A stretch of DNA of 64,000 nucleotides from the NCBI GenBank assembly GCA_030062745.1, contig CP099842.1, positions 27,148,307 through 27,212,306 of the forward strand, read 5' to 3'. Source of the stretch: Capitulum mitella (lineage: Eukaryota > Arthropoda > Thecostraca > Pollicipedomorpha > Pollicipedidae). The notes below the pieces were generated by a model that was not told where the DNA came from, did no database searches, and saw only the letters and a program-made list of their open reading frames with translations. The position numbers and the translations under genes were made by a program. Of the stretch, positions 1-13,200 are shown in pieces. How positions within the stretch are numbered: the first letter of the stretch is position 1; every line of letters begins with the position of its first letter.

Positions 1-960
1 GCGATGGATAACGAACGAACCAACGATGACCGGCCCGGACACTTTGTAGCCTAAGAAAGCTTTATTCCGAAATACTGCAACAGCTGCGTCGCCACGAAGC
101 ACTTACATACATCATCATCGTAATCACCGTAACCTCGCAACAGCAGTTTAAACTTTTTAAAGGCAGTTCCAACTTCCGGACAACTAAGTCGTTCCATTTT
201 GAAAATACCCGTCGGAACCCGGCCACCTCATCCACACATAAACTATCCAACAGCGATGACGTAATTTAAATCAAACACTACCGCACGACAGGTCGTCGAA
301 AAACGCGATTTGTCGACGATCTGGAAACGGCCAAACGTTTCGCCACCCTCGCAGACCTGGCCGTTGTAAGGCGCCGTCCGGCACGCAGCGGTCTCACCCG
401 TGGCCGGCGGGGTCCGGCGAGCGGCCCGGGCGGAGGCCGCGATCACACCTCCAGGCGGCCGAGTGCCGGCCACTGCCGCGGCCCGGCCCGGCCACCTCAT
501 TTATGAGCCGTTCCGCTGACGACAACGGCGCCGCAGGCCCGATTTACGGACCGGCCGGCTCGCACTTAGCAGGCCAGGGCACCACCCCACACTTCTAATG
601 GCCGAGACAGTCGGCCCTCCATGCCGCCGCTGGACGCGACCTACCCTTTCCATTCGGGAAATCCTCGCTGGGCTCCGCTAACATCAGGTGCAATCGCACT
701 TCACCACCTTAATCAAGAGAACTCAAATGCGAGGCGCGGGAGTGGCAACGAGCCATAAGCACCCAGAAAGCCATTCCGACAGACCACACAATTAATGAAC
801 GCCGTACTCCCTAACCGGAACAGGTGCACTTCTCCAACTCCCGGCTCCCTGGACTCATCGACCGGGCGATAATTTACGTCGGCGTGGGCACGGCCGTTTC
901 GACGCTCCACTTCGTGCAAACAGCGTCCCGGTCCACGCGGTCCGGGCGGCGAACCCGGCC
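1..960. other. No gene recognised; GC rises between about 340 and 560
   Basis: Mixed composition with a CpG-rich patch at about 340-560. Open frames are short, overlap on both strands and show no recognisable domain. Confidence 0.5.
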
Positions 961-1420
961 ATTCAGCGCCGACAACAGCCATACAGACCGCGCGCACGGG
1001 CTCCCGCCGCCGCCGCCGCCGCCGGGCCCGACAAAGGATGGGCCCGCGACTCGAACCCGCTCCTCCTAATCCGCGCTAACGGTGCGGCGGCACGCGCATG
1101 CGCGCTGCCGGCCGGCGCCGTCACGGCGCGCATCAAACACAAACAACCCGTCGGCGGCGGATGATCCGGGCGGCGGGCCGGGCGCACGTGACCGCCGGAG
1201 CACCTGTAATCCGCGGCCGCAAACAGGGCGGCGGCGCAAACAGTCCGGCCCGGCGCCGGCCGGCCGCGCCGCAGACCGCTGACGGCCCGTCTCGGCGGCC
1301 GGCCGGGTCAGGGGTCGCGCCTCCGTCGACCCCGGCAGCCGCCGAGACGCTGACGACGCGCCGCGAGCGGAGACGCCGCCACGCGCGACGCGGGGTCGGG
1401 GTGGTCCGGTTCCGGCTTGT
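960..1420. other. CpG-rich island
   Basis: Very GC-rich, with a run of CCG triplets at about 1,004-1,025 and dense CGG/CCGG words. Open frames on both strands are the expected result of low stop-codon frequency. No domain was recognised. Confidence 0.6.
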
Positions 1421-3900
1421 GTTCTGTCCTCCCCCAGTATCTTTTACGACCGTTAGATAAGGTTATCAGGGGCGGTACGGATGCACGGCAGACAACTCTG
1501 AATCGCTGGCCAAGGCACTGCAGTGCTCCCACTTTCCGCAGTCGGCACGAGATTGTTCACATTACAATGGGGGAAGCAGCCTTTCGTTCTTCGAAAGGGA
1601 ACGTCGAAACACGCCTTCAACCCGAGTGGAACAGTATTTTACATCACGAAACGTGACTGAGCGGTCCAAGAGAACGATGAAAATGTTAAGAACCTGCAAA
1701 ACATGGCATCCCATTCCCCCGCAATGAGTACAACGCAAATCTTTTCGAAACTGCATTACGTTTTGTACTGTCCCAAAGACCAGATAAACATGACTGGAAT
1801 CACTAGCATGAACAAATAAAGCAACGTTCCGTAACTCGAATGCCCGAAAGAAGCACTAGAGTAGCAATATATGGGTAGCAATATATGGGTATGGTATGGT
1901 AGCAATATGGTATATGGTAGCAATATATGGGTATAGCAACTGGTCGATTACACACAAAAGGGGGATGGCGACGACCAAATTGGTCGCAATTTCGACCAAA
2001 CCTCTGCTTTGTAGAGCGTTAAAGTTGCTGGTGCCATGCGAAACCTAACAGCGTGAACTGCTTTAACTATGACATCATTCACGGTTACCCGCCTGGCATA
2101 TGCAGGGAGGATTCGAAGCAGAAAAAGTCATAACCTTTTGATTGTCCCGGGCTCTGTTGCATAACGTCATGTGGCCACCCAACGGATTTGGATGCGGACC
2201 CTGCAATATACTTTATGTACCACGTTATTTGATAACTAGCCGGTCACACAATCCCGGTACACGGCTAACTAACAGTAAAACAACCGCGGCGCACAGGACA
2301 CCAAGCTCCAGTGACCCATCATTCCGAGCACTGCCCTTCGCCCCGGACAAGTAGGGAACAGGTCGCCAAGTGGGAACCGAGCCGGCGCCACCGACGTGTT
2401 CAACGTCTTCCCAACCGCAGAAGGTGGTTTCTGAGCTCTGGAGGCGAGTATGCCCCGGGCACAGCTGCCGACCGGAAAACAAGCGTGCGCGCGAAGCTCA
2501 AATTCCCTTCAATCCTTACAAGGACGAGTCAGAAACATCCTGCCTGCCCTTTCCCATTCGGCTTCCTGGTTCCCATAAGCAGCGCAGAACGCAGCGAAGG
2601 ACTATATGGGTACGCAATGACCAATATGATGCAGTGCACTAGAATTAACAACCAGAAGAACAAATAAACAATATATCTTCTGCTAGTTTGCCCTCTTAAG
2701 CATGCATTCGTCTATGACATATTTTGGCCTTTCCTTTGGGCTATTTTCAAGACGTGACAACTGAAAATTTAGTTACTTTTGATAGCACCGGTCATTCGTT
2801 CGTACATTTTCATATCCTGGGTATTTTCATTTTTATTTTCATGCGCTGGGTATTATCCAACAATATCTCACAACAATACAAAACCTAAGCTGAAACAAAA
2901 CAAACATCAGATCACGAAACGAAGAATTCCGCATTACATTCATCCGCAAACCCACTAGCGGCTACGGCATCTGATATTACTCGTCGAGCCTGAAGCTGTG
3001 TTTCCGTATGCCAGAGACTACCTGCAATTAGTAAACTAAATTCCAAAAATGCAGTACGCAAACAAGCCCAAATTACCTACCCTGAGTATGACAGAATTAC
3101 CTACCCTAAATGAAACAGAATTACCCGCCCTGAGTGAAACAGGAGCTGCGCTGAGGCTGTGCGCTGCGTGTCCGTTTCATGCACCCCTCGGCGGCTAATT
3201 ACGTCGAGAACAGGTACATGGATATAGGGTATGCCCAATGGCAATAAGGAAACAAAACATATTTCTGCCTTTATGATTAAACTCACTGGATCCCTCCCCG
3301 GCTCCGCGTTTTTGCACTGTACGTCTCAAGGATGAAGATTTCGAGGAGGGTAAAGTTTTCAGGCAGTTACGATGGTTCCGATTTTCGTTATGGATAGATA
3401 TTTGTCCATGCTCAGGAACACGAGACTGACGAGTGCTGTCAGGTATCCCTGTCAGAAACCATTTTCCAAGAACAGCCAGTGGCCTTTTGGAATCAATAAT
3501 CATCGCTGTAGTTTTGAAAGACATTTTACGAGGTAAAATCTGCATTCAGCACACAAATACTTAGCCAATACTTTAGCATGTACGTCCCTGATGTGGGATG
3601 CTAGTATGCCGGAATACTGATGGTATATTTCACTACAGCCATCAGCTACCAATGCATTCCGCCAAGAAGGCATGTGACCACCTGTGACCTGTTTGTTTTC
3701 AACTAACGTTTTCTTCTTCGTCAATGCCGCAATGGTTTTCATAAGTCACGAAGATACAAAATTCACAGTTCAATCTTCCCACGGCGAAATATTTACAATA
3801 CGTGAAAACAAGTACTTCGTGTTTCTTCAAAAATAATTAATGTGGCATTATGACATTGTGGCGCTATTAGGAAAGTTCGCAAACTTTCTGGAGCTGAAAG
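1420..3900. other. Intergenic or intronic DNA, nothing recognised except one minisatellite
   Basis: Moderate GC with short ORFs only. Two minus-strand frames (3,742-3,500 and 3,545-3,195) are open, but the only domain hint is a degenerate zinc-finger-like string, discussed among the rejected items. Confidence 0.5.
1858..1940. repeat. Short AT-rich minisatellite (GTAGCAATATATGG units)
   Basis: The words GTAGCAATATATGGGTA and GGTATGGTATGG recur about five times in 80 bp with small length changes, typical of a slippage-derived array. Confidence 0.8.
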
Positions 3901-4823
3901 GGGCAAACCTGTTTGCCTGAGCTTCCCAAAACGCTCGCAGAAGCGCACAGGTCGGCTAATAAAGCCCGCGCAAACGCCTCCATGAGCCCGCCAGCAGCGG
4001 GCCCGGGGGCCGCTCCATTCCCAATATACGGTTACCTCAGTGCGGCCGCCAATTTCCGGGCCGGCAGGCCGGATTGGCCCGACGTGCCCGGCCGGCGCCA
4101 TTAACGCGGCCGACAAAGACGGCCGCCGACGGCCGGCCAGATGAAGACCGAGCGGGCCGGCGCCGGATCAGCCGCCGCCGCCGCCGCAAATGTCACCGGC
4201 CGATTCGGCCCCGCGCAGAGCCCTTGGCAGAACCGCGCACCGGCGGCCGGCCGCAGGTCTGTGACGGCGGCGGCTGCCGGTAGGACGGTGGCGCAGGCTG
4301 TTCGGGTCGGGTCACTGACGGACCCGTGGCGGTGCTGCGGCCACACAGCGCGAGGCGGCGCCGGGACCGCGGGCGCGTCTCGCCGGGGCGCCGGGAAATC
4401 GCCGAGGTCGTGACGGCGACACTCGCGGCGCCGGCCGGCCGCACGAGGACGCCCCGTCCGGCCCCATCCCGGCCTTTCAGAGTCGATTACGCCCTCCCCG
4501 GCGATGCGGCTCAGCGCCTGAACGGGGCATGACTCGCCGAATCCGTTTGCCAGGCCGGGCCCGCTGAAGAGGCGCTACACGCGGCCAATTCGCCGCGCGC
4601 GCCGCGCCGGCCGCGCCCGCGGCGGAGCCACAACAGAGCCGGGCCGCGCGAGACGACAGTGGCGCAGCGTGTCACGCGACGCGACGCGGAGCCGGGACCT
4701 TGACGCGGCACTTCGAGACCATCACGACCCTCCGTGACGGAAAACACAGCGCGGCCGCGCCACGCATCAGGCGCGCCGAAAATGCCGCAAACACCCGGAG
4801 ACGCCAGCCCGGCCTGCGACCCG
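3900..4823. other. CpG-rich island
   Basis: GC-rich with dense CCGGCCGG and GCCGCC words. No homology was recognised in either strand's open frames. It abuts the inverted-repeat element at 4,824. Confidence 0.6.
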
Positions 4824-5237
4824 GGCCCTGTTCGAGGACCTGCTTGCGTGGCTGCGCAAGCCGCGTGCTTGCAGCCAAACACAAATGTTGTTCGGGGAGG
4901 CCGCAAGCATTCGCAAGCACATGAAGTTTACAACACAATGTTTTACTTTACATGCTTAGTTTACAATGCGAATTTACAACACTTTACATCGCATCAAGTA
5001 TTTCACATGCGCAAATGATAACAACCCACGACTCTAAACACCGTTATGCCGTCTGGCCTGTGCGGCTTGCGGCTGCTTGCGGTGGGTTTACCTGTTTCAG
5101 CGCAAGCAGCGCAAGCAGCCGCAAGCAAAAGGCTTTCAGCTTGCGCGCCATCTCTCGTCTCAGCGTTTGAATTTCATTGGTGGATCTCGGGCCACGGGGT
5201 TGCGCAAGCAGCCGCAAGCAGGACCTCGAACAGGGCC
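4824..5237. mobile_element. MITE with 25-bp terminal inverted repeats and CGCAAGC subterminal repeats
   Basis: Left terminus GGCCCTGTTCGAGGACCTGC (running on to 4,848) is matched in inverted orientation by 5,213-5,237 with one mismatch in 25. Inside are many GCTTGCG/CGCAAGC heptamers and a nested inverted repeat (5,065-5,081 versus 5,110-5,126, 17 of 17). No transposase frame was seen. GG(C)CCTGTTCGA-type ends recall PIF/Harbinger-like MITEs, but I could not identify a target-site duplication, so the superfamily is a guess. Confidence 0.75.
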
Positions 5238-6157
5238 TCGGGCGCCGGTGGTTACGCCGCATCATTTTACGATATGCGTAACTACCGAACCCGTCCCTCC
5301 CCAAGCGTCGCACAGAAAACTGGGTTCTGTTTCCGTTCTCCGGAGTACCGTGCGGCAACGGGGTCTCTCACCGATCCAAACTCATAATCCACGGCCGGGG
5401 TGGCCTGAGGGGCGGCACAATCGGTCGCCGCGGGGAGGGGACGCGTCTGGCAGCGGCAGAGACGGCGCTGGCCGCGCGGTTTGATGCGGCCTGGCGGTCA
5501 GCGCGGGAGGGGACGTTGGACGAAACACCCGTCGTCGACACCTACCACGACGTAATGTCAAGAAACAGCACAAACTGCACGGCCAATTCTGGAAACTTAT
5601 GAATAGAACACAAGTTCGGCACACAACACGAGACCGTGGAAGAAACGGTGCGCAATTTTTGTGCGGTGAAAAGGGTCGTTCGTGACGGACATTATCTATT
5701 TTAGCGCGAAACATGGACGTTTATGCATTAGCGTCAGCGGTCTCTTCACTGTGCAAATTTCATGAAGATGACACAAACGCCATCTCTGACACACGCCACC
5801 TTGGACATCAAACGCCAGAACCTAAATGATGCCTCCATCACTGATTCAAACCTTACAGTACGAGCTTAATTAATAACTGCGGGTTGTTTACTGGAAAACG
5901 CGATACGATCGCTAAAAATAATAACAATAATAACAACGTGCAGCAGCATACATTGTGCAAAAATAAACCTGCAACACAAGCTACAAGCAACAACCGCTAC
6001 GACCGCACAAAAGCAGTCCGGGGGCAGGTAGACGCACGTACCGGCGCGACCGTCCAACCGCGCCTGACGCAACTGAAGTGTCAATAATGGCCACAATGAC
6101 AGCCGACTGACAACCGCAGGGGAGGCATTTCAGTCGAACGAAATTCTTTCCTGCCGC
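5238..6157. other. No gene recognised; partly GC-rich to about 5,515
   Basis: A GC-rich shoulder to about 5,515 is followed by AT-richer DNA with an (AAT/AAC)-rich stretch near 5,915-5,935. No domain was recognised. Confidence 0.5.
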
Positions 6158-6177
6158 TTGCCGGTTAAAACCGGCAA
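6158..6177. repeat. Perfect hairpin with a CCGG-N6-CCGG core
   Basis: TTGCCGGTT / AACCGGCAA, 9-bp arms with a 2-nt loop. The core CCGGTTAAAACCGG recurs at 7,186-7,199. CCGG-N6-CCGG fits the CNRG-N6-CNRG consensus of the TFCP2/LSF family. Confidence 0.6.
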
Positions 6178-6367
6178 AACCCTCCTAAAATGGTACAGGA
6201 CAGAAGGAACTACTCTGGCACACTATTTGTTTCAAGGCATTAAAAACACCATTAACTTTGCATTTTTAACTTTTGATTAACTCAGTGATGGGCAATAAAA
6301 ACTTCAAATACGGGCAACAATCTAATGCAAAACTCACCACATTAAACATGGTTTTTGTTTTAACCTT

Positions 6368-6490
6368 AACAATTTGTTGGAATACGGAAGCTGCACAGTA
6401 CCTACCATCAATACAACTACATCATATACACTATAACTATACAACTACATCATATACAGCTATAACAATATGTTGGAATACGGAAGCTGC
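6368..6490. repeat. 27-bp direct repeat pair with internal duplicated segment
   Basis: The segments at 6,368-6,394 and 6,464-6,490 both read AACAAT(T/A)TGTTGGAATACGG followed by AAGCTGC. They are 96 bp apart, and TACAACTACATCATATACA is also duplicated between them. It is a local tandem duplication. Confidence 0.8.
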
Positions 6491-6650
6491 CTAGCACCAA
6501 CCATCACTAGCTAGGACAAAGTGACCGTATTGTGAAAAGAATCTTCAATGCTTGTCTCAGTGCCTAGGGATATGGCTAGCCATATCACTATGACTTAAAA
6601 CTGCACTCATTTCAGCGACACTTGCATATTGTGCTGATTTATCGGCAATC

Positions 6651-6789
6651 TGTTCAGGAGCGTAGGAACACCCAGAAAAGTGTGCGTGCGTGGGGGGGGG
6701 GGGGCTATCAGAGACGTTCTCCCCACAGAGCTAATGTTAAATCGATACAAGTGGGGGGACCCGTCCCCCGGTTCCTACGCCCATGAACC
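6651..6789. mobile_element. Small foldback/MITE-like element with a poly-G tract
   Basis: GTTCAGGAGCGTAGGAAC on the left is mirrored by GTTCCTACGCCCATGAAC on the right (18-bp arms, 2 mismatches). The interior carries a G13 run and GGGGGGACCCGTCCCCC. The GCGT(A/T)GGAAC start also occurs in the repeat copy at about 33,547. Confidence 0.6.
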
Positions 6790-7152
6790 TGTTGCTGATC
6801 TACTACCTGAACGATAATTAAATAACATGTTCATAAAATGTAAAATATGTTACAGCTGTTCCAATGTACATTTTTTAAATCAGATCCAGATGGGTGCCTG
6901 CACGTGTGACCCCGACACACCCTTTCTGGTGCTGCTCCACGAATGAATGTAATTTTTTTTTTCCAGTACCTGAATATCTCGTTTACCATCATTTGTATCA
7001 GCCATTCTTCTTGCGTGGTTTCCTTGTCGCCACATTTTTCACATGTTTTAAGGCGTACAAATAGTTATCATGCCATCTTTTCTCCTTAAAAATCATAAAG
7101 GGGTTGTTTCCTTAATAAAATTCACACTGAAAGCTTTCCCACTTTTTGTTAC
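6790..7152. other. AT-rich spacer, nothing recognised
   Basis: AT-rich with a T10 run near 6,953. No ORF of interest. Confidence 0.5.
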
Positions 7153-7208
7153 TTTCTGCCACCTCGGTTTTAGCCGCACGGTTAACCGGTTAAAACCGGA
7201 GGCAGAAA
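7153..7208. repeat. Imperfect hairpin containing a perfect AACCGGTT site
   Basis: TTTCTGCC (7,153-7,160) pairs with GGCAGAAA (7,201-7,208), and the inner arms also pair imperfectly. AACCGGTT at 7,184-7,191 is the palindromic Grainyhead consensus and overlaps CCGG-N6-CCGG. Confidence 0.55.
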
Positions 7209-7209
7209 T

Positions 7210-10200
7210 TAATTTCAGCCGGCCGCTGCCAATCCCGGACAACCGACTCTACCCGTCGTGACAAGCAGCGAAGGCGGCACGAGGTGGGTGTCGCTCCACC
7301 CGCCCAGACAGATTCTCTTCAGATCCGCCACAGCCGACATTTCCGCGGGTCGCCCGCTCTTGCGGAAAATTTGGGGACACCATCGTTCAACCGTGACAAA
7401 AACACGTTTGCCAACACGCACGGGCCGGCCACTGGCGGGCAACGGCGACAAACGACCCCCTCTCCGACCACCGTTCGTCGCTACGGACCACCAGAGGACC
7501 CTCAAGGACCTCGGCGGCGGACCGCGCCGCGGCGCGGCTGATCAGCGATTCCCGGCAGCCGCCGGCAGCCGTGTCCGGCCGGCCGAGCAACAGGAGCCGG
7601 TCACGCGGCGGCGGCGGCGGCGGCCGAGCCGCGCGAGGCACGCCCGGCACTCGACGCCGGCTCGGCATGCAGCCGGCCGATGCTATCGAGCCCGGCTCCG
7701 GCGACGGCGCGGACAGGCCGCCCGGCCGGAGACAATGGCGCCGACGGACGGACGACAGACCCGAGTCCCTCCCGATGCAGGCGCGATACGAGAGAGCGCG
7801 ACGACACCGCCGCGACAAGCCGGCTAAACAGGCGTGACGGCTGCAGGCGGGCGGGCCCGCCAGCGCGAGCGGCACCCACCTCATGTGGAAGACAGCGCTG
7901 CCCGGCGTCGACACCATGTCCCGCAGCGTGGCGCTGCACGGCAGAGGCAGCGGCCGCGCTCGGCCAGCTCGATTCCTCTCAACCCAGATCAGGCTAGGTC
8001 AGGTCAGGCCGGGCCAGGGGAGCAGGACGTTCAGTCACGTGAGGTCAGCTCGGGCCGGTTCCAGTCAGGCCAGGCACTCAGAAAGACGTCCGCAGATCCG
8101 GCCGGTCACGTCGGGCGCGGCGGAGCGCGGCCACGGAGCACGGCGCGTGCTGCGGCGGCCGCGGCGCGAGCGGCACTGACGCCGTGCCGCCGCCGCCGCC
8201 GGCCGGCCGTGTCCGGCGCCGGCCGCCCGGGGCGCCGCCGCCGGCGGACGCGACGGCCGGCCGTGCAGCCGCGCCCGGGTCACGGCCGCCGCCGCCGGCG
8301 GTCGGACGCCGTCCGTCGTCCCGCCGCGGCCGCGGCCGCCGTCTGCACGGCCGCCGCCGCCGAGGACGGCCGATCCCGGCCGGCGCGGCTCAGGCTGGTT
8401 CGCCGCCGTGTCGGCCGGAGTCGCCGGCGCCGCGGCGGCGGCCGCCCGGCGCCCGGCCTCCGTCCAGCCGGCGCACCTGGCCGGGCGGCGGCGACCCCCG
8501 CCGCGACGCTGACGTCAGACGCCGGCCGGGCCCGATTTGGCGCCGCGCGCGCGCCCGACACCAACTAATCCGGCCTGTCGGCGCCGGCCGGGGACCGTAA
8601 ATCTCGGCCGACCTCACGGCGCGCCGTCCGATCGCAGCTCCGGCTGACAGGCCCCGGCCGGAGCTCGCCGTGGCCCGTCTGATCGGACCTGCCGGGCGGC
8701 TCCGGCCAGCCGGCCGCCGCCGCCGCATACGGCCGTCTGCAACGGCGGCCCGCCTGCACGAGCCGCCCAGTCGGCTGCATCTGCTGCCATTCATTCCATT
8801 CATTTCGCCGGGCACGGTCGGAGGCCGCCGGGCGGCTCCTTTCCAACGTCGGTGACAGGGCATGCTCCATTTATCGGCTCCTGGCAGTGCCAAAGAGTCA
8901 GAGGACTGCAACATCCTTCCTCGGAGAAAAATGACCCCGTTTATCAAGCAGTTTGGAAAATAATTTCGTAGCACGGAACACACCGCAACTGGCAGACAGT
9001 GCACATAACATGTTCCTTGAAAGACACTGCATCGATTAATGATGGAGGGTGGCTCTCGCAAAAAAATGGACACAACCAACATCTGAAGACAGTTGGCTAC
9101 CAGGTGAGTCAATGAGATACTCGATCCCGAACCCACTCGCCGAGGCGAATCTTCACGCGTCACGCTGACGCACGGCATCGCCCACCGCTCGCTCGCCAAC
9201 CCGCTGCACCTCAGCCAAGCGGGGCGGCTGCCGCGGCCGGAGCCGCCGGCCGGCGCCGCGGTGCACCGTGCGGGCGCGTCGCGGCCGGCGCCGGCGGCGG
9301 CCACGGCCAGGTAGTCGGCCGCTGCCAGACGCGTCCTTTGTTCCGTCTCATGAGCGCCGCTGACCGTCCGCCGCCGGTCGGCGGCCGGCAGACGGCGCAG
9401 CCAGGGGTCCGCCGGCCCCGGCACTGAACGGCCCGCGCACCGATCAGGGACGGCTCTGCCGACTCCGGCACTGGACAGCTGACAGACCGATCACGGACGA
9501 TTCTGCCGGCGCCGTCGCGGCCCCAGACACGCCGGTCCGGCCCGGCCCGGCCGGCACCTGACCGGACCGGACCGGACCGTACGATAACAATCACAGAACG
9601 GGGACAGATCCCAGCGAACCGTCCCAGCCCCGACAAAACGGCGGCGGGGGAGGAGGGCGGCGGCGTGTTGCCAACAGGTGACCGGTGGCGCCGGAGCTGG
9701 TGCTTCCAGTCGCGGCCGCCGGGCCGGGCGGTGGCCGCCGGTGGGCGCGCGCCGGCGGACTTGGCAGGCGGCCACAGGCGCGGTACGGCCCGACCCGGCA
9801 ACAGCTGGATCAGCGCGGCCGGCGCCGCACCTACAAATCTGCAGGCACCTCCGCCGCCTCACACTGTAGCCAGCGCCTCGCGCTGCACAAACGGCTCCCG
9901 AGCGCACGTCTCCAGCGTGCCGATGGCTATTTAGCGACGCCTGTAAATCGTTGTTTTCACGTTGTTTCTGAGAAATGGCATCCGTCAAACTGCCATGTAT
10001 ATTTAATGGAAATGAAATCGATTATAGGCCACGTTGAACGTGCGGGGGATGAACAACGTATCTTGAACCAAATCGGCAGCAACAACCCGTATTGCAACAG
10101 CCCCTCGGATGAGCTCTCACGTCTTCCTCGCCTGCAGTTCCTGCCCCTCGACGGTTCCAGGTAGTACAACGGCTGGTGCAACACCTTCCCGGCGCCTGCA

Positions 10201-13200
10201 TAATTCACGGCGTCAATTACGCGATGAAGAGCAGTCGGTTCACACCGGGCGCCGACACGGGCAGCGGCGCAGCCCGACCACCCAGCTCGCCGGCGGCGGC
10301 TCCCACGCGGAGGCCGCTTCCCGGTCGGGCGCGGCGCCCCCCTGTCTGGGCCCACGGCTGCCACCGGCGCCGCCGGCTCGGCGGAGGTCAGGCGGGTCAG
10401 CCGGGTCAAGGTCGCCGAGCGGCAGCTCCGGCGGCGTGTGAAAAAGCGGCGGCCGCCGGACGGCAGAGGAAGTCCGAAGCTACGACGGCGCCGGGCTGAG
10501 CACCGCCGGCGAAGGGGGAAGACAGGGGGCGAGACGGCGGCGCTCCCGGGGCCGGGCCGCCGACAGTACCCGGGCTCCGACGCGTCGACGTTCGGCGAGC
10601 GGCAGCGCGTTGACCTCCGCCGCGGACGAGCCCGAGCGGACGAACTTCCGTCCCCCACCGGTAGCGGCGGCTTACCTGGAAAACATGCGTCACGTCAGGG
10701 CGCTGCGCACGCAGGGACGCGCCGCCCACATTTGCTGACACTGTGGCACCGGAAACGTCCGCGCCACCCAGCGAATGACAACTGTCAAGTTCACTCCCGG
10801 TCCCGCTCGTCACCCGTCAGCGGTGGCTGCCGGTGACGACCGCCAGCTGCCGCCCCCGAAAGCGGCATCCGCCGGCGCGGATTCCGGCCGAGCTCCGGAT
10901 TCTCCGGCGGGCCGGCATCGCAAAAATGACGCCGCCATTACCGACCGAACCCACCATTCGCTCGCCGACCCCGTTATCGTCCACCTGGCCTGCGCCGGAC
11001 CCCGCCGGGGGCGCCGCCGGCGGGGCGCCCCGGGCCGGTCGCCGGCGCCAGTGACCAGAGCGCCGGCCCGATTGTCGGCGCCTCGGCCCGACTCCCGCCC
11101 CTCGCCGGCGGGCGGCGGGCGAGAGAGAGCAGACGGAGCGGACGAATCTCGGACAGCCGGAGGTCGCTGTTGGCGCCGGCCGCTGTTTGCGGTGGCCGGC
11201 GCAGGTGCAGGGCCGCGGGCGGCGCCGCCGGCGCCAGGCCCAACGGCCGCCGTCGGATGCTCGGCGCGGCCCGCATACGGCGGATGGCCGGCATTCTGTG
11301 CGGCGCCGGAGAGCGAGGGACGGCCGAGCGCCGCCGCAGGGGTGGCCGGCGGCGGCGGGCGGCACCGGAGCCGTCCGTCACCGGCCGACAGCTGGGCTTC
11401 GGGCGCGCTCTGTCCGCGCACCAGCCCCCGGCAGGACCGACCGTTACCGCACGGGTTAGATGCTCGCATCTGGGGGTGATTTGGAGCACGTGGGTCGCTC
11501 GTCACGGCTTTACGGCGTCAGGAGTTCGTCGACGATAGCGGCGTTTACGTCGTGAACTCGTTTTACTGTCGTATCAAAGAAGTCCCGCCGCTTCACGATG
11601 CGACTCCTTCGCACCGACCGCTGATGTAATTTTATTCGCACCGGCTGCGTGATTTTTTTTTGGTTCCCGAACTGCATGATAAACGGCATACTTTTTACAC
11701 CTGATGATAGCGCACAACAGGCATCCATTCCTGACGATGTGTAGTACAGGAACTTCTGTGTAACAATGTACATGGGAAACCCCAACCATTCGAGCCGACC
11801 TTTGGACCCCCGAACATATCCGGCAACCCCTCCCCCAATCGGCTCCAAACCATATCAAACCCACTCGGCGTAACTTCGCCGAAACCACAGGTCTCCCACG
11901 CCGGGACAAACTCTCGGCACCAACTCCGGCGCTGACTCACTTGCGTGAGCGTGGGAGCGTCGCGGCGCCGTTTCCCATACGTTTCGCTTTTGACGGCACG
12001 CGTCGGCGGCGGGCGGGCCCGTGCAGGCCGCGGCGCCGGGCGGTGCCGCGCGCTGCCGGACCGCCGCCGGCGCCGGCCCCCTGCGCGGGATAACCGGTCC
12101 CCGGCCCCGCGATCGATCCGCGCGGCATTGTCGCCGGACGCCGGCGCCGGCGGCCGCGTCAACAGGTGCACGGGCCGTTTGAATAGGCGGCCGGCGGCCG
12201 GCGTCGAGCGGCCGATCCCGCCGCCGCCGCCGGCCGTCGCTCGCGGGCCCGGCCGGTCCGCGGCCGCGCCGATAAAAACAGATGCGCCCTGCGCCGCGGC
12301 GCCGGCCACGCCAAGGGTCAGTTTGCCGCGGCGGCCGGCGGCGGATGAGCCTAACGAGCGCCGCCGCCAGGGCTGACGGCGGCGGCCGGTGGTCGCGGCG
12401 CCGGCGGCGATCGGCCCGGGACCTCAACAGGTAGGTGCCAACAGCAGGCTTCATTAGACGCAGATCGGCGGCGGCCGGCTGTTGATTTTTGCCGGGCTTC
12501 TGGGTCGCGCGGCCGGGTTTGAAAACAGTCTGCGACCGGCGGACAAAGGCGGGAGGACGGGCCACGAGCGCACCAGACGCCTCCCGCCGCTTCCAAAACA
12601 AATTATCGCCAGCATCGTCCCTAAGACAATGGCGCGACCGCGCCAGGGCCCGCCGCTCCACTTCGTCTGCCAACTGATAGCGCGCAGCCCGACTCGGGGC
12701 ACGGAGGGTGCGCGGGCGGCCGGCGGCGCCCCGCTGCCTCACTCCGCCAAACGAAACTGCCTCCCGGCTGATAGCATCGGCCCCGTGCGGGGTCCCGGCA
12801 CCGTGGCGAGCACGGCGCTGAGAGTCGAGCACGGCAGGGGATCCTGGGCCATCGTGGGACTCGCGGTCGAGGGCTGGCGGAGAGCGGCCGTACGAGGGGC
12901 GGCCCACGCGCAGGGGCTTACGCCGATCAGCGCGCGGCTCGTCCGAGGCGGGTTGGCCCGCGCGGTGCGAGTCGAGGCGTCGCGTCGGCTGGGTCGCCAA
13001 AGGTCGCCGGCTCCGACACCGCCGTCGACGGCCAGGCCGACGCAGGTCGACGCACCTGACCCCCGCGGCCGGCCGGCGGCCGGCGATATTGAGGCCGCCG
13101 TCCGGAGCGGACAGTTTTACCGAGTTTAATATCGCCGCTCTCCGGCCGGCGCGCGGCGCGGCCCGGCCGGCCCTAAGTCAGGCCGACCGGCCATCAGTCG

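Noticed and set aside
1030-1075. GGTTCGAGTC on the minus strand as a tRNA B box
   Set aside because: Flanking bases do not form the T-stem and no other tRNA arms are present.
3500-3742. Zinc-finger-like string HIRDVH...YLCAEC on the minus strand
   Set aside because: The preceding finger lacks its first cysteine and has wrong spacing, the following finger has no histidines, and no tandem fingers are present.
9101-9109. Consensus splice donor CAG|GTGAGT on the plus strand
   Set aside because: No coding frame leads into it and a nonamer of this kind is expected about once per 64 kb on either strand.
8390-9424. 344-codon minus-strand ORF
   Set aside because: Same GC-composition argument; translation crosses an AT-richer insert without acquiring recognisable protein features.
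11855-13000. 381-codon minus-strand ORF, the longest in the window
   Set aside because: At about 75% GC the mean spacing between stops is near 70 codons per frame, so a frame this long is not surprising in 7 kb. There is no domain, and the opposite strand is open too.
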